Source: Clostridiaceae bacterium
Lineage (GTDB): Bacteria > Bacillota > Clostridia > Lachnospirales > Lachnospiraceae
NCBI GenBank assembly: GCA_910575435.1
Contig: CAJTGI010000003.1
Coordinates: 1 to 64,000, forward strand
Length of the DNA stretch: 64,000 bases
Direction of reading: 5' to 3'
How positions within the stretch are numbered: the stretch's first letter is position 1; every line of letters starts with the position of its first letter. The notes under the pieces were generated by a model that was not told where the DNA came from, did not search any database, and saw nothing but the letters and a program-made list of their open reading frames with translations. The position numbers and the translations under genes are program-made. This document shows, in pieces, positions 52,803 to 60,222 of this stretch.

Positions 52803-54695
52803 ATGGCACCTTGGTATGACAGTTGCGTATTTTATCACATCTATCCCCTGGGATTGTGCGGGTGTGAGAGGGAGAATACAGGAAAGGAGGGCAGCCATTT
52901 TGAAGAGTTGAAGGCTTGGGCAGGCCATGCGAAGAAGATGAATTTTACGGGCATATATATTGGCCCCTTATTTCAGTCTGTGGGCCATGGGTATGAGACG
53001 ACGGACTATAAAAGGGTGGATTGCCGTCTGGGCACCAATAATGATTTCAAGGATTTCGTGGCATATTGCCATAGCCTTGGCATCAGAGTGATTGTGGACG
53101 GTGTTTTTAATCACGTGGGGCGTGATTTTTTTGCATTTAAGGATTTGAAGCAGAATAGGGAGAGGTCTCGCTATTGCAGCTGGTTCTGCAATCTTAATTT
53201 TGCCGGGAATAATGAATATGAGGATGGATTCAGCTACGAGAACTGGGGCGGCTATAATTTGCTTGTAAAGCTGAATCAGCAGAATCCGGAAGTGCAGAAT
53301 TACCTGTTTGACGTAATCCGTTTCTGGGTATCGGAGTTTGATGTCGATGGGATTCGCCTGGATGCGGCGGATGTGCTGGATTTTGGCTTTATGAAGAACA
53401 TGCGCCAGGTGGCAAACCGGGTAAAGGAGGATTTCTGGCTGATGGGGGAGGTCATCCATGGCGATTACAGCCGCTGGGCAAATGACGACACCCTGCATGC
53501 CGTTACCAATTATGAATTGCACAAGGGGCTTTACTCTGGGCATAATGACCATAATTATTTTGAGATTGCCCATTCCATTAAGCGGCTGAATGATATCTGC
53601 GGGGGGAGGAAGCTGTATACCTTCGTGGATAACCACGATGTGGAGAGGATTGCCAGTAAGTTGAATAATCCGGCGCACCTTCCCCTTGTGACCATTCTCC
53701 TGTATACGATCTATGGCATTCCTTCTGTGTACTATGGCTCGGAATTTGGCATTCAGGGGAGAAAGGAGCGGGGGTCTGATTGGAATTTGCGGCCCGCATT
53801 GGATTTATCTGACTTTGAGGAAGATTATGAGAAAAATGTGATAACCAGATTATGTATGGAACTGGGAGCATTAAAAAAGGAATATGCAGAAATGTCAGAA
53901 GGAAGATATCAGGAATTGCTTCTGACAAATAGGCAGTTTGCATTTGGGAGAGTCTGCGACCGCTCGGCAATCATTACCGCTCTAAACAATGACGATGGTG
54001 AGGCGGTATTGGATATTCCATGTCCGGTGCCGACGGAGACGGCGACAGACCTTTTGGGGGTGGCCTGTTCTGTGAAATATGAGAATGGAAGGCTGCAGGT
54101 GACGCTGGCCGGCAATAGCGGAACGGTGATTTATGTGGGGGAGGATGCTGTTCAGAAAGAGTCGGCGGACTTGGGAGAAATGCTTTCACAGGCTGATGGC
54201 AGTGCGTCTGTTTCTGGGGATGAGCGTTCTCGGCAATTTGATGGGGCTGCCGGGAAGCCTGGTTCCGGGATGGCAGAGGAGAATCCGGGTGCTGCAAGAG
54301 GGGAATCTTCTTTCAGGCTGCAGGGAGTTGGGCTGATGGTGGATGACATGAGAAGGATGGTGAACTTTTATCATGACGTGCTAGGGTTTGAAATCAATTA
54401 TCAGGAGGGGATGAAGCATGTATTCCTGGAGAAGGACGGAACTGCTTTCATGATGTATGGACGGAGGGATTTCGAGCGGATGACTTGTCGTGGTTACCAG
54501 TATACCGGGGGCGTGTGCGGCCATTTTGAAATTGCCTTGGAAGTGGATGGTTATGAGGAAGTAGATCGGGCGTATAACCGAGCGGTGGCCATGGGAGCGC
54601 AGTCCATCTTCTCCCCTCAGACTATGGAATGGGGCCAGAGGACTTGCTATGTTGCAGACCCGGAGGGCAATCTGGTTGAGATTGGTTCTTTCTAG
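52803..54695 (+). CDS. GH13 alpha-amylase-type enzyme fused to a VOC domain
   Basis: A 630-residue protein; AAGGAGGAAG precedes ATG 52803. Residues 1 to about 460 are a GH13 catalytic barrel and C-domain: VIVDGVFNHVG, DGIRLDAAD (nucleophile Asp about 187), LMGEVIHG (acid/base Glu about 216), FVDNHDVER (Asp about 279). No signal peptide, so it acts on cytosolic alpha-glucans or maltodextrin. A Ser/Gly/Ala-rich linker (about 460-500) leads to a complete VOC domain (about 503-630): LQGVGLMVDDMRRMVNFYHD, VLGFEINYQEG, CGHFEIALEVDG, YVADPEGNLVEIGSF. This fusion is unusual; VOC domains bind metals or small ligands. Confidence 0.9.
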   Translation: MAPWYDSCVFYHIYPLGLCGCERENTGKEGSHFEELKAWAGHAKKMNFTGIYIGPLFQSVGHGYETTDYKRVDCRLGTNNDFKDFVAYCHSLGIRVIVDGVFNHVGRDFFAFKDLKQNRERSRYCSWFCNLNFAGNNEYEDGFSYENWGGYNLLVKLNQQNPEVQNYLFDVIRFWVSEFDVDGIRLDAADVLDFGFMKNMRQVANRVKEDFWLMGEVIHGDYSRWANDDTLHAVTNYELHKGLYSGHNDHNYFEIAHSIKRLNDICGGRKLYTFVDNHDVERIASKLNNPAHLPLVTILLYTIYGIPSVYYGSEFGIQGRKERGSDWNLRPALDLSDFEEDYEKNVITRLCMELGALKKEYAEMSEGRYQELLLTNRQFAFGRVCDRSAIITALNNDDGEAVLDIPCPVPTETATDLLGVACSVKYENGRLQVTLAGNSGTVIYVGEDAVQKESADLGEMLSQADGSASVSGDERSRQFDGAAGKPGSGMAEENPGAARGESSFRLQGVGLMVDDMRRMVNFYHDVLGFEINYQEGMKHVFLEKDGTAFMMYGRRDFERMTCRGYQYTGGVCGHFEIALEVDGYEEVDRAYNRAVAMGAQSIFSPQTMEWGQRTCYVADPEGNLVEIGSF

Positions 54696-54877
54696 CGGTA
54701 TCTGAATAGAGAATAATTATTATTCCAGTATGTATGGAAGTTACTGTAGTGGTATAATGATTTAAATAGTTTTCTAAATAAAAAAGAAATGCCAGTTTGA
54801 ATATGGCATTTCTTTTTGCATATATTTAAACTGGCATGTTAAAAACAAGGGGGATGACCATATTGCTTGTGGGAAGT
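54625..54877 (+). repeat. 253-bp direct repeat, copy 1 (end of GH13-VOC gene and its terminator)
   Basis: Starts inside the VOC coding end (TGGAATGGGGCC) and runs through the stop, a promoter-like stretch and the terminator to GGGAAGT. Copy 2 at 56288-56540 has the same length and roughly 90% identity by eye. The Rpn-family gene lies between the copies. Confidence 0.9.
54783..54816. terminator. Bidirectional terminator after the GH13-VOC gene
   Basis: AAAGAAATGCC and GGCATTTCTTT form a perfect 11-bp stem with T/A runs outside. An alternative stem, ATGCCAGTTT with AAACTGGCAT further right, would compete with it. Confidence 0.75.
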
Positions 54878-54885
54878 TTGAGTAA

Positions 54886-55857
54886 TTACTTGCGAAATGC
54901 CAGTTTTCCCTTTTTGATGATTGCGGTAATTTCTCCTGCATCTTTACCTGTCGCAAGGGAAATTTGTTCCAATGTAAAGCCGTTTCTATACATGTTGACG
55001 ATAACCTGTGCTTCTTTTTCAGCCCTGCCTCTCGCTTCGCCTTCTGCGATACCGGCTTCCTTGATTCCCTGACTCAAATTGCACATAACGCTTACATCCC
55101 TCCTAAAATCTTCATCAATCTGAATATCATACTCCTTGTGCATCAAATCCAATCTTTCCTCCGGGGTGAGTACTTGTGAGAATAATGCCCCCAGTAGTCT
55201 GTGCAGCCTAAGCATGTCATCGTGTTCTGAAAGTTTTTTTGCCAGACCGATCATGACGATGTTGATTAGATCCAGCCTCCCCTTCCAGTCATAGCACCCC
55301 ACCATGTCATTCTTGGTCAGGCGGATATGGCAAAGGCTATCTTTTGCCATGTTCATGCATACCCAGATGCTGTACACGCATTTGATGTCATTATAATTGG
55401 TATTTTCGAAATCACGCTCCTTTTGGGATGAAATCAGCCTGCTGGCATAGAAGATTGCCCGGTTCAGGATATTGTACTTGCCCGGCTCATCCTTCTGCGC
55501 CTCCACGTTGATAATCATCTGGGAGATGCCGTTTCTCATTCGTACATAAAATATGACATCGAATCGGATTAGCCCTTCATGCTTCTCGGCATTCTCCGTA
55601 TTGAGGCCCACGATCCTACGTCCGCTGACTTCCAGTGCCTGGTTCGTAAGCCCAGGTGCTGTCGGAACTCTGCTTATATAGGGTTTTCCCTCGATTAAGG
55701 GGACGATTTCCTTAGGATCCATCCCCTGAAATTCTTCTACCGTCCTTTCCAGTATATGCGCCAGTATCTCCTTCTGCTCCAGCAGACGCTTGGCGCATTC
55801 ATCGTATTGCGCCTCTTTCTCTGCTGCCATAACTGCATTCTTTATTTCCGTATTCAA
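54886..55857 (-). CDS. Rpn-family PD-(D/E)XK nuclease/transposase-like protein
   Basis: A 323-residue protein. TTG 55857 is chosen because GGGAGGAA lies just upstream and a promoter (55921-55949) lies between it and the earlier in-frame ATGs; this start also aligns with the TTG start of the paralogue at 27583. Core: FDVIFYVRMRNGISQMIINV, EAQKDEPGKYNILNRAIFYA, SRLISSQKERDF, VYSIWVCMNMAKDS, CNLSQGIKEAGIAEGEARG. The C-terminus has a helical Glu/Arg-rich stretch and a small HTH-like tail (FTLEQISLATGKDAGEITAI). It is flanked by 253-bp direct repeats. Confidence 0.85.
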   Translation of the reverse strand: MNTEIKNAVMAAEKEAQYDECAKRLLEQKEILAHILERTVEEFQGMDPKEIVPLIEGKPYISRVPTAPGLTNQALEVSGRRIVGLNTENAEKHEGLIRFDVIFYVRMRNGISQMIINVEAQKDEPGKYNILNRAIFYASRLISSQKERDFENTNYNDIKCVYSIWVCMNMAKDSLCHIRLTKNDMVGCYDWKGRLDLINIVMIGLAKKLSEHDDMLRLHRLLGALFSQVLTPEERLDLMHKEYDIQIDEDFRRDVSVMCNLSQGIKEAGIAEGEARGRAEKEAQVIVNMYRNGFTLEQISLATGKDAGEITAIIKKGKLAFRK

Positions 55858-55920
55858 AAATTCCTCCCATACTGCGGCATCATCACACATGCATGAAAGA
55901 ACTCTCATACCTATATGCAT

Positions 55921-55949
55921 AGTATACTCAAAAATCATGCTAAACACAA
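55921..55949 (-). promoter_or_regulatory. Promoter of the Rpn-family gene
   Basis: On the minus strand: TTGTGT (55949-55944), a 17-bp spacer, and TATACT (55926-55921). It supports the TTG translation start at 55857. Confidence 0.65.
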
Positions 55950-56287
55950 CTGATTTTATTCCTGAAAGTAAAAGGTGAGCATGTGAAACTGCCATTTAAA
56001 TATTTTCGGTGATTTCATGATATATTTTAGAGTATATCATAACGTATGAAAAAATTCAATCAAACAAATGAAATAAAATAAAATGCAATGCACATGCGCC
56101 CTAACAAAAAACACCACTCTGCGAATATTCTATCCGCAAAGTGATGCTTTGTTTTGATATGATTGCTATTTAGTTCTCGGGAACTCCGATTACTGTAATC
56201 GTGACAGATGTCAAGAGTTATAGATTCACCATTCATTAGAAGTTGATTATAAGCACCTTTTTCGTATATGTAATTTTGGTGGAGATT

Positions 56288-56540
56288 TGGAATGGGGCCA
56301 GAGGACTTGCTATGTTGCAGACCCGGAGGGTAATCTGGTTGAGATTGGTTCTTTCTAGCGGTATCTGGTTATAGAATAATTTTTATTCCGGCATGTATGG
56401 AAGTTACTGTAGCGGTATAATGATTTAAATTGTGTTCCTAATAAAAAAGAAATGCCAGTTTGAATATGGCATTTTTTTTTGCGTATATTCAAACTGGCAT
56501 GTTAAAAACATGGGGGATGGCCATGTTGCTTGCGGGAAGT
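56288..56540 (+). repeat. 253-bp direct repeat, copy 2
   Basis: Begins with the last VOC codons (TGGAATGGGG ... GAGATTGGTTCTTTCTAG) without any gene in front. In this copy the outer inverted repeat ATGCCAGTTTGAATAT/ATATTCAAACTGGCAT is perfect over 16 bp, while the inner terminator stem is weakened by C-to-T changes; copy 1 shows the opposite. Confidence 0.9.
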
Positions 56541-56549
56541 GCTTTATAA

Positions 56550-56581
56550 AAATGTCCCCTGCCAATAGGCAGGGGACATTT
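56550..56581 (-). terminator. Terminator of the minus-strand Big2-like gene
   Basis: AAATGTCCCCTGCC and GGCAGGGGACATTT form a perfect 14-bp stem with a 4-nt loop; on the minus strand it is followed by TTTAT. Confidence 0.85.
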
Positions 56582-56636
56582 CAAAAATCCGTACATCAAT
56601 TTTTCTTTTTATAAAAATACCCTTACGAAAAATCAT

Positions 56637-58115
56637 TTATGATGCATCGCTAATAGCGGATATGACCACATCGCCGTACTCCAATTTATATTCGCTTCCA
56701 TCAGATAATGTACATTTAATCCCTAAATATATTTTTGTGTTTTCTGATGGAGTTACATCACAAGAAGCATCTGTGGTTATCTTAAATTTTCCAGATTCGG
56801 CATCATAATCACATTTAATAGTTTCTATTGCGGTTGGACCGCTGCTTCCTCCAATATATGCCCAGCCATCAAATGCTGCTTTTTGTGTTTCTAAAGGCAT
56901 GGTAATCGGCGCATCAACTTCCGTGACCGCTCCCTTCGTCAAGGAGACTTCTGTAACTTTATTTGTCACGTTTAATTTCGGAAGATATGCCTCATCAACT
57001 ACGGATACAGCTACAGTGATTTCTGTTTTATCTTTTTTGTCTCCGACATATACTGCAAATGCGCCTGATGTCATTCCAGTGATATCAGTAGTATATCCAT
57101 TTGTAGTTTTAATATACGTCCAACTACTGGATTCTTTTTGCATGATATTACACCAATTATCTGGAATGTCTATTTTTAGCATTGGTTTTGTCATACCTGT
57201 TACGTTCAGTTTTGATACATCGACGACAAGAGCTGCTTGTTTCTTTCCGTCGTTTTCATACTCATCAGAAATAGCATTTGCTATTCTCTCATCAGCCGTT
57301 CCTACGGCCTCGTATTTTGTCATTGTTGCTTCCTGTGCTTCACTTTCTGTGGTTAGTGAAAGTTTATATGTTCCAGTAAAACTCTTATCATAAGTAGGTG
57401 TTGCAGTCGGAGCTGCAGTGGCATCTCCGCCAGGTGCATCGGTCGGGGCCGTGGTGGCATCTCCACCAGGTGTATTCGTCGGAGCCGTGGTGGCATCTCC
57501 ACCAGGTGTATTCGTCGGAGCCGTGGTGGCATCTCCACCAGGTGTATTCGTCGGAGCTGTGGTAGCGTCTCCACCAGGTGTATTCGTCGGAACTGAAGTA
57601 GCATCTCCGCCAGGTGTATTTGTCGGAGCCGTGGTGGCATTTTCGCCAGGTGTCTGGGTTGGAACTGCAGTGGCTTCTCCACCTGGATTCTTTGTAACAT
57701 CAGGAGCTTTCGTAGGTGCCGGAACTTTAGAAGCCAATACCGTCTTCTTCGTCACCGTGACGGTGCACTTCAACGTCTTCTTCTTGGTCTTCTTAGAACC
57801 CTTTGCCTTATACTTGATTGTGGCGGTAATCTTAGCCTTTCCCGCCTTCTTAGCCTTCACCACTCCCTTCTTGCTGACGGAAGCCACTGCCTTCTTAGAA
57901 GACTTCCAAGTGACCTTGGCACTCTTCACGTTCTTCTTCTTCACCTTCAGGGTAAGCTTCTTCCCGACGGTAATCTTTGCTGACTTCTTGCTCAGCTTCA
58001 GCGTCGCCTTCTTTGCCGCGGACGCGCTGGATCCATTCACGGCAACGCCGCCAAGGACCAGGGCCGCAGACAGGGTCAGGGCAACCAGTTTCCTTGCATT
58101 TCTTGATAACTTCAT
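56637..58115 (-). CDS. Secreted Big2-like surface protein with 12-residue repeats (gene A)
   Basis: A 492-residue protein with AAGGAGGA before the ATG. Signal peptide MKLSRNARKLVALTLSAALV ... ASA (cleavage near 33), then a Lys-rich Big2/Ig-like domain (residues about 34-124: KLSKKSAKITVGKKLTLKVK, VTWKSSKKAVASVSKKG). Next come about eight copies of a Pro/Thr repeat of the type TNTPGGDATTAP, acting as a wall-spanning stalk. The C-terminal about 240 residues form unassigned beta-rich domains. No LPXTG motif is seen. The first 124 residues are identical to those of gene B at 59850, in inverted orientation. Confidence 0.85.
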   Translation of the reverse strand: MKLSRNARKLVALTLSAALVLGGVAVNGSSASAAKKATLKLSKKSAKITVGKKLTLKVKKKNVKSAKVTWKSSKKAVASVSKKGVVKAKKAGKAKITATIKYKAKGSKKTKKKTLKCTVTVTKKTVLASKVPAPTKAPDVTKNPGGEATAVPTQTPGENATTAPTNTPGGDATSVPTNTPGGDATTAPTNTPGGDATTAPTNTPGGDATTAPTNTPGGDATTAPTDAPGGDATAAPTATPTYDKSFTGTYKLSLTTESEAQEATMTKYEAVGTADERIANAISDEYENDGKKQAALVVDVSKLNVTGMTKPMLKIDIPDNWCNIMQKESSSWTYIKTTNGYTTDITGMTSGAFAVYVGDKKDKTEITVAVSVVDEAYLPKLNVTNKVTEVSLTKGAVTEVDAPITMPLETQKAAFDGWAYIGGSSGPTAIETIKCDYDAESGKFKITTDASCDVTPSENTKIYLGIKCTLSDGSEYKLEYGDVVISAISDAS

Positions 58116-58150
58116 GTAAAAAAATCCTCCTTCTCCCTCTCGGGTTTGTA
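57743..58150 (-). repeat. 408-bp inverted repeat, left arm
   Basis: The minus strand from 58150 to 57743 matches the plus strand of 59815-60222 over 408 bp; I count two mismatches. It covers the ribosome site, signal peptide and Big2 domain. Confidence 0.9.
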
Positions 58151-58180
58151 AAACAGAGCATCGCCCTTCAAAAACGCACT

Positions 58181-58197
58181 CTAATTCGGGGAATTAG
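58181..58197. promoter_or_regulatory. 17-bp dyad (7-3-7), left copy
   Basis: CTAATTCGGGGAATTAG. A near-identical copy in opposite orientation lies at 59768-59784. Both are exactly 30 bp from the 408-bp repeats although the 30 bp between have diverged. It may be a recombinase crossover site or an operator. Confidence 0.55.
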
Positions 58198-58427
58198 ATT
58201 GCATTAGGTGCCATATTTTTCAAATAGTTAATCTGCATATAATTTAGTTATGGAAAATATAGAAAAAACCACAGATTTTTGTGGGTTGACGTCATTTTTT
58301 GGAATTGAAATAGGGGAATGCAAATATCCTTCGGATATTGGCGCATTCCCCTTTCTAATTGATGTTTTTCTGTCAGCTGCTCTGCTTCATTCTGCATATG
58401 AGTGCTGTGTGATTTTATAAAGAAAGT
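58198..58427. other. Gap between gene A leader and the recombinase
   Basis: Contains a long hairpin at 58312-58352 (AGGGGAATGC/GCATTCCCCT around AATATCC/GGATATT) that probably ends the recombinase transcript. I find no promoter of consensus quality directed at gene A here. Confidence 0.5.
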
Positions 58428-59471
58428 TTAAAGAGTATCTACAATGCGATTTAATTTTTCCATATCTATTTTCTTTTTTTCCTCTGAGACATGGGTGTAA
58501 ATGTCCATTGTTAATTGGATGCTATTATGGCCTAAAAGCATTTGTATCGTTTTGGCAGGGATTCCTACTTCAAAACACCGGGTTGCAAAGGAGTGCCTTA
58601 AAATATGGGGATGAATAGGAGGCATAGGGGCAATGCTATGTGAATTTCTGCTATTCATTGCGGAAACAATCCTGTTCAAAATTCTCTGAATCGCTCCACG
58701 CTGTTGGGGATGTCCATATTTATTGGGAAACACTAGATTGCCAAAATTTTCCATAGGCTTCCAACCGTCTTCTTGGCTTTGTTCCTGCAACCATGATTTT
58801 TGTTGCTCTAATTGGTATTCCACGGAATGGGACATGGGTATTGTCCGGCAACTGCTGGGAGTTTTCGGAGTTGTATACTGGAAGTGAAAATGGTTGTTTT
58901 CATCTTTTAAATAAGCCAAAGATTTATTAATGGAAATCGTCCTTTTTGCAAAATCAATATCTGACCAATTCAGTGCTAAGAGTTCTCCGACACGAACCCC
59001 TGTCCCAAGCATTATGGTTATTATTGGCTGATATTTCAACCATTTGTCCTGGCTGAGAAATTCCAGCAAATCCTGCTGTTCCTCCAAAGTCAGCACTTTG
59101 GGCTTCTGGGAATATTGACTGGGCAATGTAACGCCTGTGCAAGGATTTTTGATCAATAGATCATTATATACTGCTATTTGGAATATGTTGTGCAACATGG
59201 AGTGAATGCAGTGGAGATACCCGCTTGACAACTTGTTTTCCAATAAATTATTATATAATCTTTGCAAGTGGAAGGGGCGGATTTGCGTTAATGGATAGTT
59301 TCCTAGAATGTTTGTGATTCGCTTGCCGTACATTGCCTGATACGTCTGCACGGAAGACGTTTTGATGTGGTTCATCTTGTATTCTTGCAGCCAAATATCA
59401 AACCATTCGTTCAATGTCAGAGTTTCGTCATAGAAAATTTTTTCAAAGTTGGATGTGCTGGATTCTCTCAT
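58428..59471 (-). CDS. Tyrosine recombinase between the inverted repeats
   Basis: A 347-residue protein started at ATG 59471 with GAGAGG upstream. It has a core-binding domain (LTLNEWFDIWLQEYKMNHIK) and a complete catalytic domain: GTGVRVGELLALNWSDID, TTPKTPSSCRTIPMS, PHILRHSFATRCFEVG, GHNSIQLTMDIYTHV. It lacks the Tn916-type arm-binding domain of the ICE integrase at 31712 and has no xis partner. It lies between two divergent surface-protein genes with inverted repeats, the layout of DNA invertases that flip promoters. It could also be the relic of an integrated element. Confidence 0.9.
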   Translation of the reverse strand: MRESSTSNFEKIFYDETLTLNEWFDIWLQEYKMNHIKTSSVQTYQAMYGKRITNILGNYPLTQIRPFHLQRLYNNLLENKLSSGYLHCIHSMLHNIFQIAVYNDLLIKNPCTGVTLPSQYSQKPKVLTLEEQQDLLEFLSQDKWLKYQPIITIMLGTGVRVGELLALNWSDIDFAKRTISINKSLAYLKDENNHFHFQYTTPKTPSSCRTIPMSHSVEYQLEQQKSWLQEQSQEDGWKPMENFGNLVFPNKYGHPQQRGAIQRILNRIVSAMNSRNSHSIAPMPPIHPHILRHSFATRCFEVGIPAKTIQMLLGHNSIQLTMDIYTHVSEEKKKIDMEKLNRIVDTL

Positions 59472-59687
59472 CAATTACTACCTCTCTTTCACAGTAAATG
59501 GACAGTAGCAATTATCTCACTCTTTCTGACAATGGTCTATTAAAATCGTTTTCCACGTTAGTGCTAATTAGTACTGTTTTATAAAAATTATTATAGTATA
59601 ATTAGGTCAATTGTATACATTTGTCAGATGCAATATGATATTTTGTGTAAAATGACAGTCGAATAGAAGTGAAATCCAAGAAAAGTG

Positions 59688-59716
59688 TTGAAATTGCACA
59701 ATAGCTGTGCTATAAT
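59688..59716 (+). promoter_or_regulatory. Strong promoter directed at gene B
   Basis: TTGAAA (59688-59693), a 17-bp spacer, and TATAAT (59711-59716). It lies between the two dyads, so an inversion at those sites would redirect it toward gene A. Confidence 0.8.
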
Positions 59717-59767
59717 ACTTAATGATATTAAGTGTTGTTCTTTGAGAATGCTATGTAGATTTGTATT

Positions 59768-59784
59768 CTAATTCCCCGATTTAG
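59768..59784. promoter_or_regulatory. 17-bp dyad (7-3-7), right copy
   Basis: CTAATTCCCCGATTTAG, one base different from the reverse complement of the left copy at 58181-58197. It lies in the 5' untranslated leader of gene B. Confidence 0.55.
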
Positions 59785-59814
59785 GTTACATATGAAAGAA
59801 CTGCACTTTGTTTG

Positions 59815-60222
59815 TACAAACCCGAGAGGGAGAAGGAGGATTTTTTTACATGAAGTTATCAAGAAATGCAAGGAAACTGGTTGCCCTGACCCTGTCTGCG
59901 GCCCTGGTCCTTGGCGGCGTTGCCGTGAATGGATCCAGCGCGTCCGCGGCAAAGAAGGCGACGCTGAAGCTGAGCAAGAAGTCAGCAAAGATTACCGTCG
60001 GGAAGAAGCTTACCCTGAAGGTGAAGAAGAAGAACGTGAAGAGTGCCAAGGTCACTTGGAAGTCTTCTAAGAAGGCAGTGGCTTCCGTCAGCAAGAAGGG
60101 AGTGGTGAAGGCTAAGAAGGCGGGAAAGGCAAAGATTACCGCCACGATCAAGTATAAGGCAAAGGGTTCTAAGAAGACCAAGAAGAAGACGTTGAAGTGC
60201 ACCGTCACGGTGACGAAGAAGA
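59815..60222 (+). repeat. 408-bp inverted repeat, right arm
   Basis: Matches the minus strand of 57743-58150 with two mismatches by eye. After it the two genes diverge completely. Confidence 0.9.

Larger units (their letters stand above)
55858..56636. other. Long gap with promoter, hairpin and repeat copy 2
   Basis: No gene is supported in these 779 bp. It holds the Rpn promoter (55921-55949), a bulged terminator-like hairpin at about 56104-56155 (ACAAA/TTTGT around CACT-TGCG/CGCA-AGTG), the second copy of the 253-bp repeat (56288-56540), and the terminator of the next gene (56550-56581). Confidence 0.6.
59472..59849. other. Divergent gap with gene B promoter and dyad
   Basis: These 378 bp hold the leader of the minus-strand recombinase, the strong promoter for gene B (59688-59716), the right 17-bp dyad (59768-59784) and the start of the right 408-bp repeat. 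No gene is supported. Confidence 0.6.

Noticed and set aside
54774-54956. Minus-strand 60-codon frame in the terminator region
   Set aside because: Consists of the terminator hairpin and repeat copy 1 read in reverse; no ribosome site.
57418-58119. Long plus-strand frame opposite gene A
   Set aside because: Mirror of the Pro/Thr repeat coding on the other strand; gene A has the ribosome site, signal peptide and domain structure.
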